41,161 nt of DNA, taken from Bacteroidota bacterium (lineage in GTDB: Bacteria > Bacteroidota > Bacteroidia > AKYH767-A > OLB10). A program made the position numbers and the translations under genes. This document shows, piece after piece, positions 8,555 through 16,688 of the stretch. Under the pieces are notes generated by a model that did not search any database, was not told where the DNA came from, and was given only the letters and a program-made list of their open reading frames with translations. The stretch covers positions 84,666 to 125,826 of the forward strand of contig JAHEYP010000001.1 in assembly GCA_023251535.1 (NCBI GenBank). Reading direction: 5' to 3'. Positions within the stretch are counted from its first letter, which is position 1. Every line of letters starts with the position of its first letter.

Positions 8555-8649
8555 CTCTGTGTACTTTGTGTATACTTTGTGGTCTTTGCGGTTATTTTTT
8601 TTAACACAGAGGGCACTAAGGCGCATTGCTTAGCACAAAGCACGCAGAG
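8555..8649. repeat. Imperfect inverted repeat, CTCTG(T/C)GT(A/G)CTTTGTG arms
   Basis: The left arm CTCTGTGTACTTTGTG (8555-8570) and the right arm CACAAAGCACGCAGAG (8634-8649) are complementary at 14 of 16 positions. The intervening sequence contains an inner GTTATTTTTTTTAAC-centred stretch and further CTTTGTG/CACAGAG words. Similar 'CTCTGTG...CACAGAG' intergenic repeats are common in bacterial genomes; the function is unknown. Confidence 0.6.
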
Positions 8650-8841
8650 GCGGCGAAGCCGAGAGCAAGAGAACGCTACGATTGCTTCGCATTTTTTTTC
8701 AATAAGTTTCTTTATTTGATTAGAAATTTACGTTGCGGTCGCTACTTAATCGTTGCATCGTTGCCTGTCCCTATGGGGCGTTTAAACATTAGATATTGCT
8801 TCGCAATTTTTATCCCTTAAGATTTTTGGACAAAAAATTAG

Positions 8842-8897
8842 AAATCTCAAATGCACCGAAATAATTTAATATTCCCTGAACTTGGGGGTGGGGCATT
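8842..8897 (+). repeat. 56-bp diverged direct repeat, copy B
   Basis: The gapless partner of 7579-7634 (41 of 56 identical by eye), in the same orientation. Its TGGGGCATT end leads into a different 8-bp-period array (units TTAGCAAA-like, from 8896) than copy A does. Confidence 0.75.
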
Positions 8898-8927
8898 AGC
8901 AAACTAGCAGATTAGCAAATTAGCAGA
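8896..8927 (+). repeat. 8-bp-period array, (T/C)TAGCA(A/G)A x4
   Basis: Four back-to-back units: TTAGCAAA, CTAGCAGA, TTAGCAAA and TTAGCAGA, followed by a T-run. The period equals that of the arrays at 7636-7659 and 9023-9054, but the word differs. Confidence 0.85.
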
Positions 8928-9022
8928 TTTTTTTCCTGCACCCTTAGCCTTGCATCTTATTTAAACAAAACATGAGATTCTTAAGTAATTTTAAAGTGCA
9001 TTGCTACCTACCCGAGCTTTGT

Positions 9023-9054
9023 TCAAATTTTCAAATCGTCACACTTTCAAATTG
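9023..9054 (+). repeat. 8-bp-period array next to the carbonic-anhydrase-like gene
   Basis: Four back-to-back units: TCAAATTT, TCAAATCG, TCACACTT and TCAAATTG. The array ends 4 bp before the stop codon of the minus-strand gene at 9059 and ends with the same TCAAATTG word as the array at 7636-7659. Confidence 0.8.
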
Positions 9055-9058
9055 ATAA

Positions 9059-9577
9059 TTATTTTTCCTCAAACCACCCCGAGTACATCACATAATTATC
9101 GGCAATGCCTTCAATAAGTCTTTTTACTTGTTCGGGGTCGATGGTTTTTACTTTTTTGGCTGGGACACCTGCATAGATGCTGCCTGATTCTACATGTGTA
9201 TTTTCGAGGAGTACTGCTCCTGCAGCGATGATAGAATTTGATTCTACAACACAATGGTCCATTACAATAGAACCCATACCAACTAAAACATTATCGTGAA
9301 TTGTACATCCATGCACTAAAGCATTATGTCCTACCGAGACATTATTTCCAATTACAGTTGATGCTTTTTTATAGGTACAATGAATTACAGCTCCATCTTG
9401 AATGTTTACTTTATTTCCCATTGTAATGGTATGCACATCACCACGCACCACAGCGTTAAACCAAACGCTACATTGATCACCCATTGTTACTTGTCCTACT
9501 ACAGTTGCATTCTCTGCTAAATAACAGTCGTTACCAAAAACAGGTGATATCCCGTGAACTGGTTTAATTAAAGCCAT
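9059..9577 (-). CDS. Gamma-carbonic-anhydrase-like hexapeptide-repeat protein
   Basis: The 172-residue protein is a left-handed beta-helix of the YrdA/PaaY/gamma-carbonic anhydrase family. Hexapeptide repeats ([LIV]-G-x-x repeated) run from about residue 10 to 140. The three metal-binding His of the family appear as H66 (AVIHCTYKK), H84 and H89 (SVGHNALVHG), so the metal site looks intact. Arg45 and Asp47 in VVRGDVHTI match the conserved Arg/Asp pair. Activity may be carbonic anhydrase, but many such bacterial proteins have no proven substrate. The C-terminal helix (from about 146) is typical. Length is normal. Confidence 0.9.
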   Translation of the reverse strand: MALIKPVHGISPVFGNDCYLAENATVVGQVTMGDQCSVWFNAVVRGDVHTITMGNKVNIQDGAVIHCTYKKASTVIGNNVSVGHNALVHGCTIHDNVLVGMGSIVMDHCVVESNSIIAAGAVLLENTHVESGSIYAGVPAKKVKTIDPEQVKRLIEGIADNYVMYSGWFEEK

Positions 9578-9602
9578 AATTTATTTTTTTCAAATATACT
9601 AA

Positions 9603-10112
9603 TCATTTTATTTTGCGAAAGATTTCATACTGGACAGATACTTGATCATGCAACGTATTTTCCTTACAAAATTGCATTCCGATTTTTTGCATCACTTTTA
9701 TCGACGCTCCATTCTCTTTAACGGCATTCGCTACAATGCGGTCTAGATTAAGAGTGTTAAATCCGTAATCCAGACATCCTAACGATGTTTCGGTAGCGTA
9801 GCCTTCATTCCTATGCTGAATAAGAAAACGATAGCCTAAATCAACTTCTTCGAGATCCGGATGGTATTTTAGTCCGCACCAGCCTAATAGTTTTCCATCC
9901 GATTTTCGCTCAACTCCCCATCGTCCCATGTCATGCAATTTTCGGTAGTCATAATTCTCCAAGAATTTCTTTGCATCCTCAATGGAAGCAAAAGGTCCAT
10001 CGCCAGTATATTTCAATACTAAAGGATCCAAATTGAGTTCAAAAGCAAACGCTGCATCTTCAGGAGTTAGCTCTCTGAGGATGCAGCGTTCGGTTTGGAG
10101 TATTTCTTTCAT
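9603..10112 (-). CDS. GNAT N-acetyltransferase, RimJ/RimL type
   Basis: The protein is about 169 residues from the ATG at 10112 (MKEILQTERCILRELTPEDA); an upstream in-frame ATG at 10133 would add seven residues. I prefer the internal start because family members usually begin just before the 'TERLILRELTPEDA' strand. The pattern LGWCGLKYHPDLEEVDLGYR, then QHRNEGYATETSLGCLDYGF, matches the acetyl-CoA-binding (Q/R-x-x-G-x-A/G) motif of ribosomal-protein Ser/Ala acetyltransferase relatives, here with RNEGYA. It transfers an acetyl group from acetyl-CoA to an unknown amine. It lies 25 bp upstream of the carbonic-anhydrase-like gene on the same strand, so the two may be cotranscribed. Confidence 0.88.
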   Translation of the reverse strand: MKEILQTERCILRELTPEDAAFAFELNLDPLVLKYTGDGPFASIEDAKKFLENYDYRKLHDMGRWGVERKSDGKLLGWCGLKYHPDLEEVDLGYRFLIQHRNEGYATETSLGCLDYGFNTLNLDRIVANAVKENGASIKVMQKIGMQFCKENTLHDQVSVQYEIFRKIK

Positions 10113-10172
10113 TGCAGTGATATTCTTCTGCAATAATATAAAAACTCTGTTTAGTTTTTAGAAATTGCCATT

Positions 10173-13007
10173 TTACATTTTTTGAATCGTTCCTGCCGCA
10201 GCACCTTGCGCTGATGTTAAGCGGAAGTGATAGATTCCATTAGCATAATTAGCTACATCTAAAGTAATTTGGTTTTCACCTGCAACTACTGCTGTTAACT
10301 TACGTGATTCTAATACGCGTCCCATGTTATCAACTACTTCTAATAAGACAGGAGATACAGTACGTAAGTAGAAAGGAATGATCAATTGGCTTTTCGCAGG
10401 ATTAGGATAAGCATTTGAAGTAATGATAGCTCCATTATTTTCTTTGATGGCTGTCATTAAATCATATTTTATCTGTGCTTGTGTTGCGCTATTTTGAATA
10501 TCGCCCAATTCATTTCCTGCGATTAATGCGAATGCAACAGTTACTGAATCGTTAGTAGCTAATGTAAACGGACCAGTTCCAACAACATCAATAACATCGT
10601 TTCCTGTTCCTGTTCCACCTGCTGTTGCACGAGGAGTAGAAAGAGCCGTGAATTTTTCTGTATCATCGAATCCGTTCGACAAATCTAATCCACCACCGCC
10701 GGTAATGTTATCGATAGCATAGTGATTAAATCCACCAACGCTTGTAAGCAATTTAATTCCTGCATACAATCCGCCAGCATCAGTACACCATGCATATCCC
10801 ATTTTCAATCCTGCATCTTCAGCAGCTTTGTTATTAGCATATGTTTGAATATCCCAATCCGACATAATTCCTGCCCATAAGTTACTCAATGTTGAAGTAC
10901 CTGTATTCTTGATCGTGTATTCGAAAATATGATATTTCGAATCAGGAGCATTGATCCATGATGCAGAACGATGTGATACTGTTACATGTTGAGAAACTGG
11001 AGCTACGTTATCATTGAATCTTCCATAGGTATCGAAGTCAGACCATACCGGAGGATCATTCTTTTGAATTGTTTGAACTGCTGCAAAATCTTCGTCAGTT
11101 GCACCAGCAGTAGCACCACGAACGTTATCAGAAACACCTGATGATGTACCAACCATAAATCCTGTTTCATAAGCTAAAGTACCATTGCTTTGGTAGTCGA
11201 AACCTAATCCGTCAGCTTGAGAAACGCTATTATAACATAATCTTCCCTTACTAGTATTAGTAGTGAAGATATCGTTCATTGTGATATTTAAATAGTCGAC
11301 ATTTACCGTTTCTTTAAAGATTTGGAATGCAGTATATGATCCATCAGTAAATGTCAACTTAAAGGTAATAACTGTATTCTGCGGAGCATTTGAATTAATC
11401 TTAACAGTAAAAGGATCCGCATTATTATTTGTTGTTGCCATTGTTCCTAACACACCCACAGTTGTTGATCCATCAAGGATAGTAACATAAGTAGACGTAG
11501 TAGTTAATGTAACGCCTAATGCAGTAGTTGGAGATAAGTAGTTAGTAAAATCACCAGTGATACGTAATGTATCATTCACGATAAATACATTATCATTATT
11601 ATCAACAACTGATAAGTTATTTGCACGAACAGAAGGTCCGCTTGTCAATAATGCATTATAAAGGTTAACACGACCGCTTCCTAATTGATTTTGGTATCCA
11701 CTATTTGCCGCAACACCATAAATATTATCAGCAGTAATTCTCAATTGCTCACCGATTTGCAATGCGTTGTAAGAAGGATTTTGCGACTTAATAATTGCTG
11801 CACATCCTGCTACTATTGGCGAGGCCATTGAAGTACCGCTATAGCTTACGTATGAGTTATCGTAAACAGTTGAATAAATATTATTACCTGGTGCGCAAAC
11901 ATCAATGTATGATCCGTAGTTTGAGAAACTAGCTTTTGAATCGTTAGTATTTGTAGCAGCAACACAAAATGCATTATTGTATGCAGCTGGGAAGAATTCG
12001 ATACTTGAATTATTATTTCCAGCAGCAACAACCACTAAACTGTTTTTATTGAATGTTGCATAATCGATCACTTGTTGTCCAAATGATCCACCTCCAGCAC
12101 CACCCCATGAGCAGTTAATGATTTGACATCCTGCATCAGCAGCATACGTAATTCCTTCATATGCTTTAGTGAGTGCTCCTGTCGCATCAGCAATTTTCAC
12201 AGGAATGAATTTGCATTTGAATCCCGGGCCAGCTACTCCTACTCCATTATCGGTTACAGCATCTGCACATCCTGAAACGTGACTACCATGATCGCATGTT
12301 CCGCAAGTTCCTACTTGTGCATCGTTATCATTTTCTCCAACATCCCATCCTGAGAAATTATCGATATAACCATCACTATCATCATCAACTCCGTTGATAG
12401 GATCAGCATAGTTATGTTTGATGTTAGCAGCTAAATCTGGGTGATCGGTATCAGTACCGGTATCAGTAATTCCGATTACAACATTCGTATCTCCTTGCTG
12501 AATTCCCCAAGCATCGAATAATTTGATTTTAGAAAGAAACCATTGTGTTGATTGTTGAGGATCGTTAGGATTATAAGCAGATACCTTTGGTAAAAATTTA
12601 GGTTCTGCAAATTCTAATGTACCTGTATTCAATAACGCATTGATTGATTTGATTAAGTCCGCATCTGATTTGTAATGCATTTCATAAATCAAACTTAAGT
12701 CAACTAATTTATTTCCGTACTCATTTGTTTCACGAGCAGGCTTCTGATGGTTTGGGAAAATTTTATGAATATCTACTTGTCCCATGCTACTTAAAACACG
12801 TTGAACGGATGGGATATTCACATTCTCGTTACTACATTGACCACGGTACTGATCTTTTACTTTCAGTACAATCGTTTTCGCAATGTAATCATCGGCTGTG
12901 ACATTCGCAGGCATTTGGTAGCGACTTCCGCTTACCGGGTTACCCGCAAACAATAGGTTTGTCGACAGCACAAGAGCGGCTGTCAGCAGTTGTAAAGATT
13001 TTCGCAT
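10173..13007 (-). CDS. Secreted subtilisin-like serine protease (S8) with T9SS sorting domain
   Basis: About 944 residues from the preferred ATG at 13007 (MRKSLQLLTAALVLSTN, a clear signal peptide); in-frame ATGs at 13028 and 13061 would place a non-signal-like extension ahead of it. A propeptide-like region (about 30-145) precedes the S8 catalytic domain. The catalytic triad is visible as Asp182 (GITDTGTDTDHPDL), His240 (CDHGSHVSG) and Ser393 (SGTSMASPIVAG), with the oxyanion Asn331 in AAGNN. Cys residues cluster around the His motif (GTCGTCDHGSHVSGC). After the protease come beta-rich domains and a T9SS type A tail (AYPNPAKSQLIIPFY ... NGIYHFRLTS ... GTIQKM). It should be an extracellular or cell-surface endopeptidase. 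It is 127 bp or more downstream of the next minus-strand gene and likely has its own promoter. Confidence 0.93.
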   Translation of the reverse strand: MRKSLQLLTAALVLSTNLLFAGNPVSGSRYQMPANVTADDYIAKTIVLKVKDQYRGQCSNENVNIPSVQRVLSSMGQVDIHKIFPNHQKPARETNEYGNKLVDLSLIYEMHYKSDADLIKSINALLNTGTLEFAEPKFLPKVSAYNPNDPQQSTQWFLSKIKLFDAWGIQQGDTNVVIGITDTGTDTDHPDLAANIKHNYADPINGVDDDSDGYIDNFSGWDVGENDNDAQVGTCGTCDHGSHVSGCADAVTDNGVGVAGPGFKCKFIPVKIADATGALTKAYEGITYAADAGCQIINCSWGGAGGGSFGQQVIDYATFNKNSLVVVAAGNNNSSIEFFPAAYNNAFCVAATNTNDSKASFSNYGSYIDVCAPGNNIYSTVYDNSYVSYSGTSMASPIVAGCAAIIKSQNPSYNALQIGEQLRITADNIYGVAANSGYQNQLGSGRVNLYNALLTSGPSVRANNLSVVDNNDNVFIVNDTLRITGDFTNYLSPTTALGVTLTTTSTYVTILDGSTTVGVLGTMATTNNNADPFTVKINSNAPQNTVITFKLTFTDGSYTAFQIFKETVNVDYLNITMNDIFTTNTSKGRLCYNSVSQADGLGFDYQSNGTLAYETGFMVGTSSGVSDNVRGATAGATDEDFAAVQTIQKNDPPVWSDFDTYGRFNDNVAPVSQHVTVSHRSASWINAPDSKYHIFEYTIKNTGTSTLSNLWAGIMSDWDIQTYANNKAAEDAGLKMGYAWCTDAGGLYAGIKLLTSVGGFNHYAIDNITGGGGLDLSNGFDDTEKFTALSTPRATAGGTGTGNDVIDVVGTGPFTLATNDSVTVAFALIAGNELGDIQNSATQAQIKYDLMTAIKENNGAIITSNAYPNPAKSQLIIPFYLRTVSPVLLEVVDNMGRVLESRKLTAVVAGENQITLDVANYANGIYHFRLTSAQGAAAGTIQKM

Positions 13008-13188
13008 AGTTTGTATTGGTTCGTGCATTACGAAGATATAATTTATCACTGTAACCGCCAACCTTCCCGTCGCATCTATCGATGAATCAGCCCTTTCTTT
13101 ACCTTAAATCGACATTTTCACGTGAATTTCACAAACTCCTTCTTTTAAAAAATCAAGGGATTCGTGGATAAATACATTTTATCGGTTT

Positions 13189-15228
13189 TTATAGCTGAAC
13201 TGCTAATTGAAGTTTGATTTCGGTTTTATGGCTATTCGCTATCGCGTCGTTGCCGCTTCCAATGGATGTTGTTCCGGGATATATACTTCGTCCCGCTCTA
13301 ATCCAGAGGTCTATGCCCCGATAAGGACGAAGTCGGGTCATGAAGTAAACGCGTTTGCCGCTACCATACATCGGACTAATACTATAACTCCCCGGAATAT
13401 CTTGCTCATAACTGTAAATGCGCGTATCGTAACTATCGGTAGTAAACAATCCCAGTCGTAAAGCAAATGAATAGGGTTTACCAAGCGGTTTATAAATCAC
13501 ATCTTGATAAATCACACTTCCTCCTGTTATTTCGATTGTTTGATTCTTTACGTACTCAACTCTACTTTGAAAGTACCAATCGGTGCCCGACTTAAATTTA
13601 ACTTGAAAGCGATAACTCTGTGTGTTTACTGGAATCAACATTTCAGCGCCTTGTAATTGTTCAGGATTGTTTTGTTCCTTGTGAGCAATATGCCAACGTA
13701 AATAAACTTCCGTAGTTCGAGAGGGAGTATACGTAAACTGAACAAATTGATCATTCCCTCGTGATGGAGCGCTTACTTGATATTTCAACCAAGGGAAACT
13801 AAACATATCGCTGTATAGAGATAGTTTATATGGCTTCGCGATTACGAATTGCAATCCGACATATGTCCCGTTTTCATTTGTTACTTGAGAGCCTTCTCTA
13901 AATGCATTGGCTGTTACAGAGTGATAACCGACTTCATAACGGCGATGTATTACCGAAATACTGATACGTTTATCCACTCCCGCAATTAACCCGTTGACCA
14001 TTGCCTTATTCATCTTCTCATCAACCGCTACTTCACCAAACACATTGATATTTTTAATAAGTCCGGCATAATTAATTCCTTGGTTTAAGAAATTATTTCC
14101 TTGTGCATCATGAATTTCATATAAATCATTACCGGCATACAAGGGTTCACTATACTGAATCCATTGCGCCGTATATCCTACTCGCCATCCGTTTTTCTTA
14201 AATCCGATATTGGCACCTGCTATTGTTTGTGTGCTATTCCCTTTCCCTTCCATCTCACTATCATTACGATGGTATCCATCGGTTTGAACAGCATTAATAA
14301 GATCACCTTGCAAGCTGTCGGATTTTATTGATGCATCCACTTTCTGGTGACTGATCCAAGCATCAACATTCATATGTCGAAAGACGGTATGCACTGCGGC
14401 ACCTCTATAAAATCCGTATTCACCTGCCGAGCTATAAGGGCGAATGCCCATCCCTTGCTTTTTCACCAGCACGGTTTCAGAACCTTTGCCGAATGCTAAT
14501 CCCGACCACGCTATAAGGCCTTGCCCATATTGCAATTGATAATCACCAATCACGAACGACTTAATTGTTCTATTGGGGACAACAAACAGATGCATCGAAT
14601 AAAAATCGAATCCGCTTTTATGATTTCCCTGAAAGAAACTTTCACCTGCATCCTTTTCAGCAGTGACATTAAAGCTAAAATAATTTCCAGCGGTGTATCG
14701 ATAGCGGCTATACAATTTCCAAGGACTACCATCGTATTTCTTCAATCCATTTTCATCCTTAATATAGCCTTGTTGATCTTCTAACAAACGCTGTGAGCGT
14801 ATCCAAATTTTTGAAGAACCTTTGTTCATTAAGGCATTTGGACGAAGTTTTTCATCGACTAACGGCTCGCCTATCCGCAAATAAGGCAAGAGCCTTTGCA
14901 TTACCTGAGGATCGAAATAATCGAGGGTTTGAATTTCTTCTAGAGCAATAAAATTACCAAAGAGTTTTCGATGCTGCAGGATTTCGAGAATTTGTACAGG
15001 ATCAAAAATTCCGAATGCCGACATCTCCTCTTCCGTTGAATAATTCAAATCGATAGGATGTTCTTTCAGCTGCGTTTTCATCTCTTCTATCTCCGTAAAA
15101 TCAGTCTCGCTTGATGATTGCGCAGCAATATTCTCGATTCGATCTTCCGACACTTCCTCCGGTAATTGCTGAGACATGCAGCACACTGTCGCCGACAGCA
15201 TGCATGCCAATAAAAACAACTTTCTCAT
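13189..15228 (-). CDS. Exported helix-hairpin-helix protein with C-terminal outer-membrane-barrel-like region
   Basis: The 679-residue protein begins with a signal peptide (MRKLFLLACMLSATVCCMSQ). Residues about 57-120 resemble a pair of helix-hairpin-helix units (HPIDLNYSTEEEMSAFGIF, then ALEEIQTLDYFDPQVMQRLLPYL). From about residue 135 to the end the sequence alternates aromatic and polar residues in strands (YSRYRYTAGNYFSFNVTAEK, YQLQYGQGLIAWSGLAFGKG) and ends in KLQLAVQL, which suits an outer-membrane beta-barrel. HHH domains normally bind DNA; in an exported barrel the partner could be DNA or a protein. The start codon immediately follows the stop of the upstream gene (15229), so the two are probably translationally coupled. 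Confidence 0.8.
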   Translation of the reverse strand: MRKLFLLACMLSATVCCMSQQLPEEVSEDRIENIAAQSSSETDFTEIEEMKTQLKEHPIDLNYSTEEEMSAFGIFDPVQILEILQHRKLFGNFIALEEIQTLDYFDPQVMQRLLPYLRIGEPLVDEKLRPNALMNKGSSKIWIRSQRLLEDQQGYIKDENGLKKYDGSPWKLYSRYRYTAGNYFSFNVTAEKDAGESFFQGNHKSGFDFYSMHLFVVPNRTIKSFVIGDYQLQYGQGLIAWSGLAFGKGSETVLVKKQGMGIRPYSSAGEYGFYRGAAVHTVFRHMNVDAWISHQKVDASIKSDSLQGDLINAVQTDGYHRNDSEMEGKGNSTQTIAGANIGFKKNGWRVGYTAQWIQYSEPLYAGNDLYEIHDAQGNNFLNQGINYAGLIKNINVFGEVAVDEKMNKAMVNGLIAGVDKRISISVIHRRYEVGYHSVTANAFREGSQVTNENGTYVGLQFVIAKPYKLSLYSDMFSFPWLKYQVSAPSRGNDQFVQFTYTPSRTTEVYLRWHIAHKEQNNPEQLQGAEMLIPVNTQSYRFQVKFKSGTDWYFQSRVEYVKNQTIEITGGSVIYQDVIYKPLGKPYSFALRLGLFTTDSYDTRIYSYEQDIPGSYSISPMYGSGKRVYFMTRLRPYRGIDLWIRAGRSIYPGTTSIGSGNDAIANSHKTEIKLQLAVQL

Positions 15229-16041
15229 TTATTTTTTCGGCAATAAAAACAAGAGCGAACACACAGGAGAAAAACCCAATTGTCGGTGATAAGAAGTTTC
15301 CATCATCAACTTGATCCTTTTATAATAAACACCGAATCCGTAAGCAGTTTGCATGGTCATCCAATTGATTTCCGCAGAAAAACAAAAAGTACTTAAAGGA
15401 GAATATTTAAATCCGTTTCGTATCTCAGGCTTACTTCCTTCGCTTTGGATTACTTCGCCCTCAACAACAAATTGAGGAGAGAAGCGATAATCGGCAGCAG
15501 CGGAAATAATAATTCTCGAATAATCCGACAAAGGATTATACTTCGCTTGTGCAACAGGAACTATAGCCACCACCGCAGTAGTTAAACGAGCAGTTAATCG
15601 TGCTTGCATTCCCAAGCTTACACGATGATGATTTAAAGAACCATAGTCCTCACCAAATTTAACATGATGCATATTCCATCGCACACCCGCAGTAATTTGC
15701 TTTCCGAATTTCTGCGAATAACCGATTGCATAATCCTGCTCGCGATAGAGGTTAAATCCACGGTCACTAACGGCCACGGACAGCCGATATTTCGACAAGA
15801 CAGGAACCGACAATAAAAACATTTTTTTATCGAGTTCGCGAAGCCAATAACTACGACTATAACGCATACCCACTAGTTGCAATGAATCGGCAGGCAATGC
15901 GCCGGGATTACCAACGAGGTTTAAATCCTCTTCGTTACCTGAAGAGAAGCGATTTCTTTCAGCAGTTGAAGAAATCTGCGCGCATAATACATGCGACATA
16001 AGCACTAACATCACAGTTAGTGTACAAGTAATTTTATACAT
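15229..16041 (-). CDS. Outer-membrane beta-barrel-like protein, coupled to the HHH protein
   Basis: The 270-residue product has a signal peptide (MYKITCTLTVMLVLMSHVLC, then AQ). A region 'GNPGALPADSLQLVGMRYSR' follows and then regular amphipathic strands to the C-terminus, reminiscent of PorV/PorQ-like or other small barrel proteins of Bacteroidota, though I cannot assign it to a named family. Its stop codon (15229-15231) touches the start of the HHH-barrel gene at 15228, so the two form a transcription and translation unit. The pairing of two exported barrel-like proteins suggests they act together in the outer membrane. Confidence 0.75.
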   Translation of the reverse strand: MYKITCTLTVMLVLMSHVLCAQISSTAERNRFSSGNEEDLNLVGNPGALPADSLQLVGMRYSRSYWLRELDKKMFLLSVPVLSKYRLSVAVSDRGFNLYREQDYAIGYSQKFGKQITAGVRWNMHHVKFGEDYGSLNHHRVSLGMQARLTARLTTAVVAIVPVAQAKYNPLSDYSRIIISAAADYRFSPQFVVEGEVIQSEGSKPEIRNGFKYSPLSTFCFSAEINWMTMQTAYGFGVYYKRIKLMMETSYHRQLGFSPVCSLLFLLPKK

Positions 16042-16100
16042 GATAAAAATGATTGCTCCCCCAATGAAAAAGGAAGGAAGTGAATACTAGAACTTAAAGA

Positions 16101-16664
16101 CTATTTTTTCTTTTTAGCAGCCGTTTTTTTTGCTACTACTTTATTAGTTGCCTTAGTTGCAGGAGTTTTTTTTGCTTTCTCCATTTCTCCTGCAGCAGCA
16201 AGTACTTTCTCTTTTAATGTAGTTTTAAATCCTACAATTTTCTTCAGCAACGAAGCGTCTCCTGTAGCCAACATTTGAGCGGCAAGAATACCTGCATTCT
16301 GCGCAGCATTCAATGCTACTGTTGCTACAGGAACTCCGTTCGGCATTTGCAAGATCGACAAGATAGAATCCCACCCGTCGATACTATTACTTGACTTCAC
16401 AGGAACACCAATCACAGGCAAAGGAGTTACTGATGCTACCATGCCAGGAAGATGCGCAGCTCCACCAGCACCAGCTATAATCACACGAATTCCACGGCCT
16501 GCTGCCTCTTTCGCATAAGAGAACATACGCTCAGGAGTACGATGAGCAGAAACCACCGTCATTTCATAAGGAATCTGAAACTGATCTAAAATTTTAGCAG
16601 CTTCCTGCATTACAGGAAGGTCACTATTGCTTCCCATTATTATTCCGACAAGTGGAGTATTCAT
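16101..16664 (-). CDS. purE: 5-(carboxyamino)imidazole ribonucleotide mutase, with Lys/Ala-rich tail
   Basis: PurE converts N5-CAIR to CAIR in purine synthesis. Class I signatures are present: GSNSDLPVMQEAAKIL near the start, the SAHRTPERMFSYA loop with the catalytic His, and AGAGGAAHLPGMVAS. The enzyme core ends around residue 160, the usual full length. Here 25-28 further residues follow, ending in NKVVAKKTAAKKKK, a basic histone-H1-like tail with no counterpart in the standard enzyme. The gene sits 24 bp downstream of purK on the same strand, so purK-purE form an operon. Confidence 0.95.
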   Translation of the reverse strand: MNTPLVGIIMGSNSDLPVMQEAAKILDQFQIPYEMTVVSAHRTPERMFSYAKEAAGRGIRVIIAGAGGAAHLPGMVASVTPLPVIGVPVKSSNSIDGWDSILSILQMPNGVPVATVALNAAQNAGILAAQMLATGDASLLKKIVGFKTTLKEKVLAAAGEMEKAKKTPATKATNKVVAKKTAAKKKK

Positions 16665-16688
16665 TGTGTAAATTTTTAATCGATTAAA

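Larger units (their letters stand above)
8257..9058. other. 800-bp gene-free region rich in decayed intergenic repeats
   Basis: No convincing gene is present. The region holds a near-perfect palindrome (8327-8353), a repeated ATTTAAACG word (about 8410-8440) and GC-rich words of the type GGCGGC(T/G)AAGCCG (near 8481 and 8649) plus scattered CGCTACG. It also holds an imperfect inverted repeat with arms at 8555-8570 and 8634-8649, copy B of the 56-bp repeat (8842-8897), and two 8-bp-period arrays (8896-8927, 9023-9054). A 64-codon frame at 8626-8820 runs across the repeats and is not protein-like. The composition swings from GC-rich to AT-rich within tens of bases, suggesting a mosaic of several decayed repeat insertions. 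Confidence 0.75.

Noticed and set aside
8626..8820. 64-codon open frame in the repeat-rich gap
   Set aside because: It runs across GC-rich repeat words and a poly-T stretch, has no protein-like pattern, and shares its DNA with the inverted repeat.
7466..9054. CRISPR array
   Set aside because: The periodic arrays have 7-8 bp units with no unique spacers, and no cas genes are present.
13117..13126. TTCACGTGAA palindrome between the protease and the HHH gene
   Set aside because: A single 10-bp palindrome without a repeat partner or nearby promoter box is too likely by chance.
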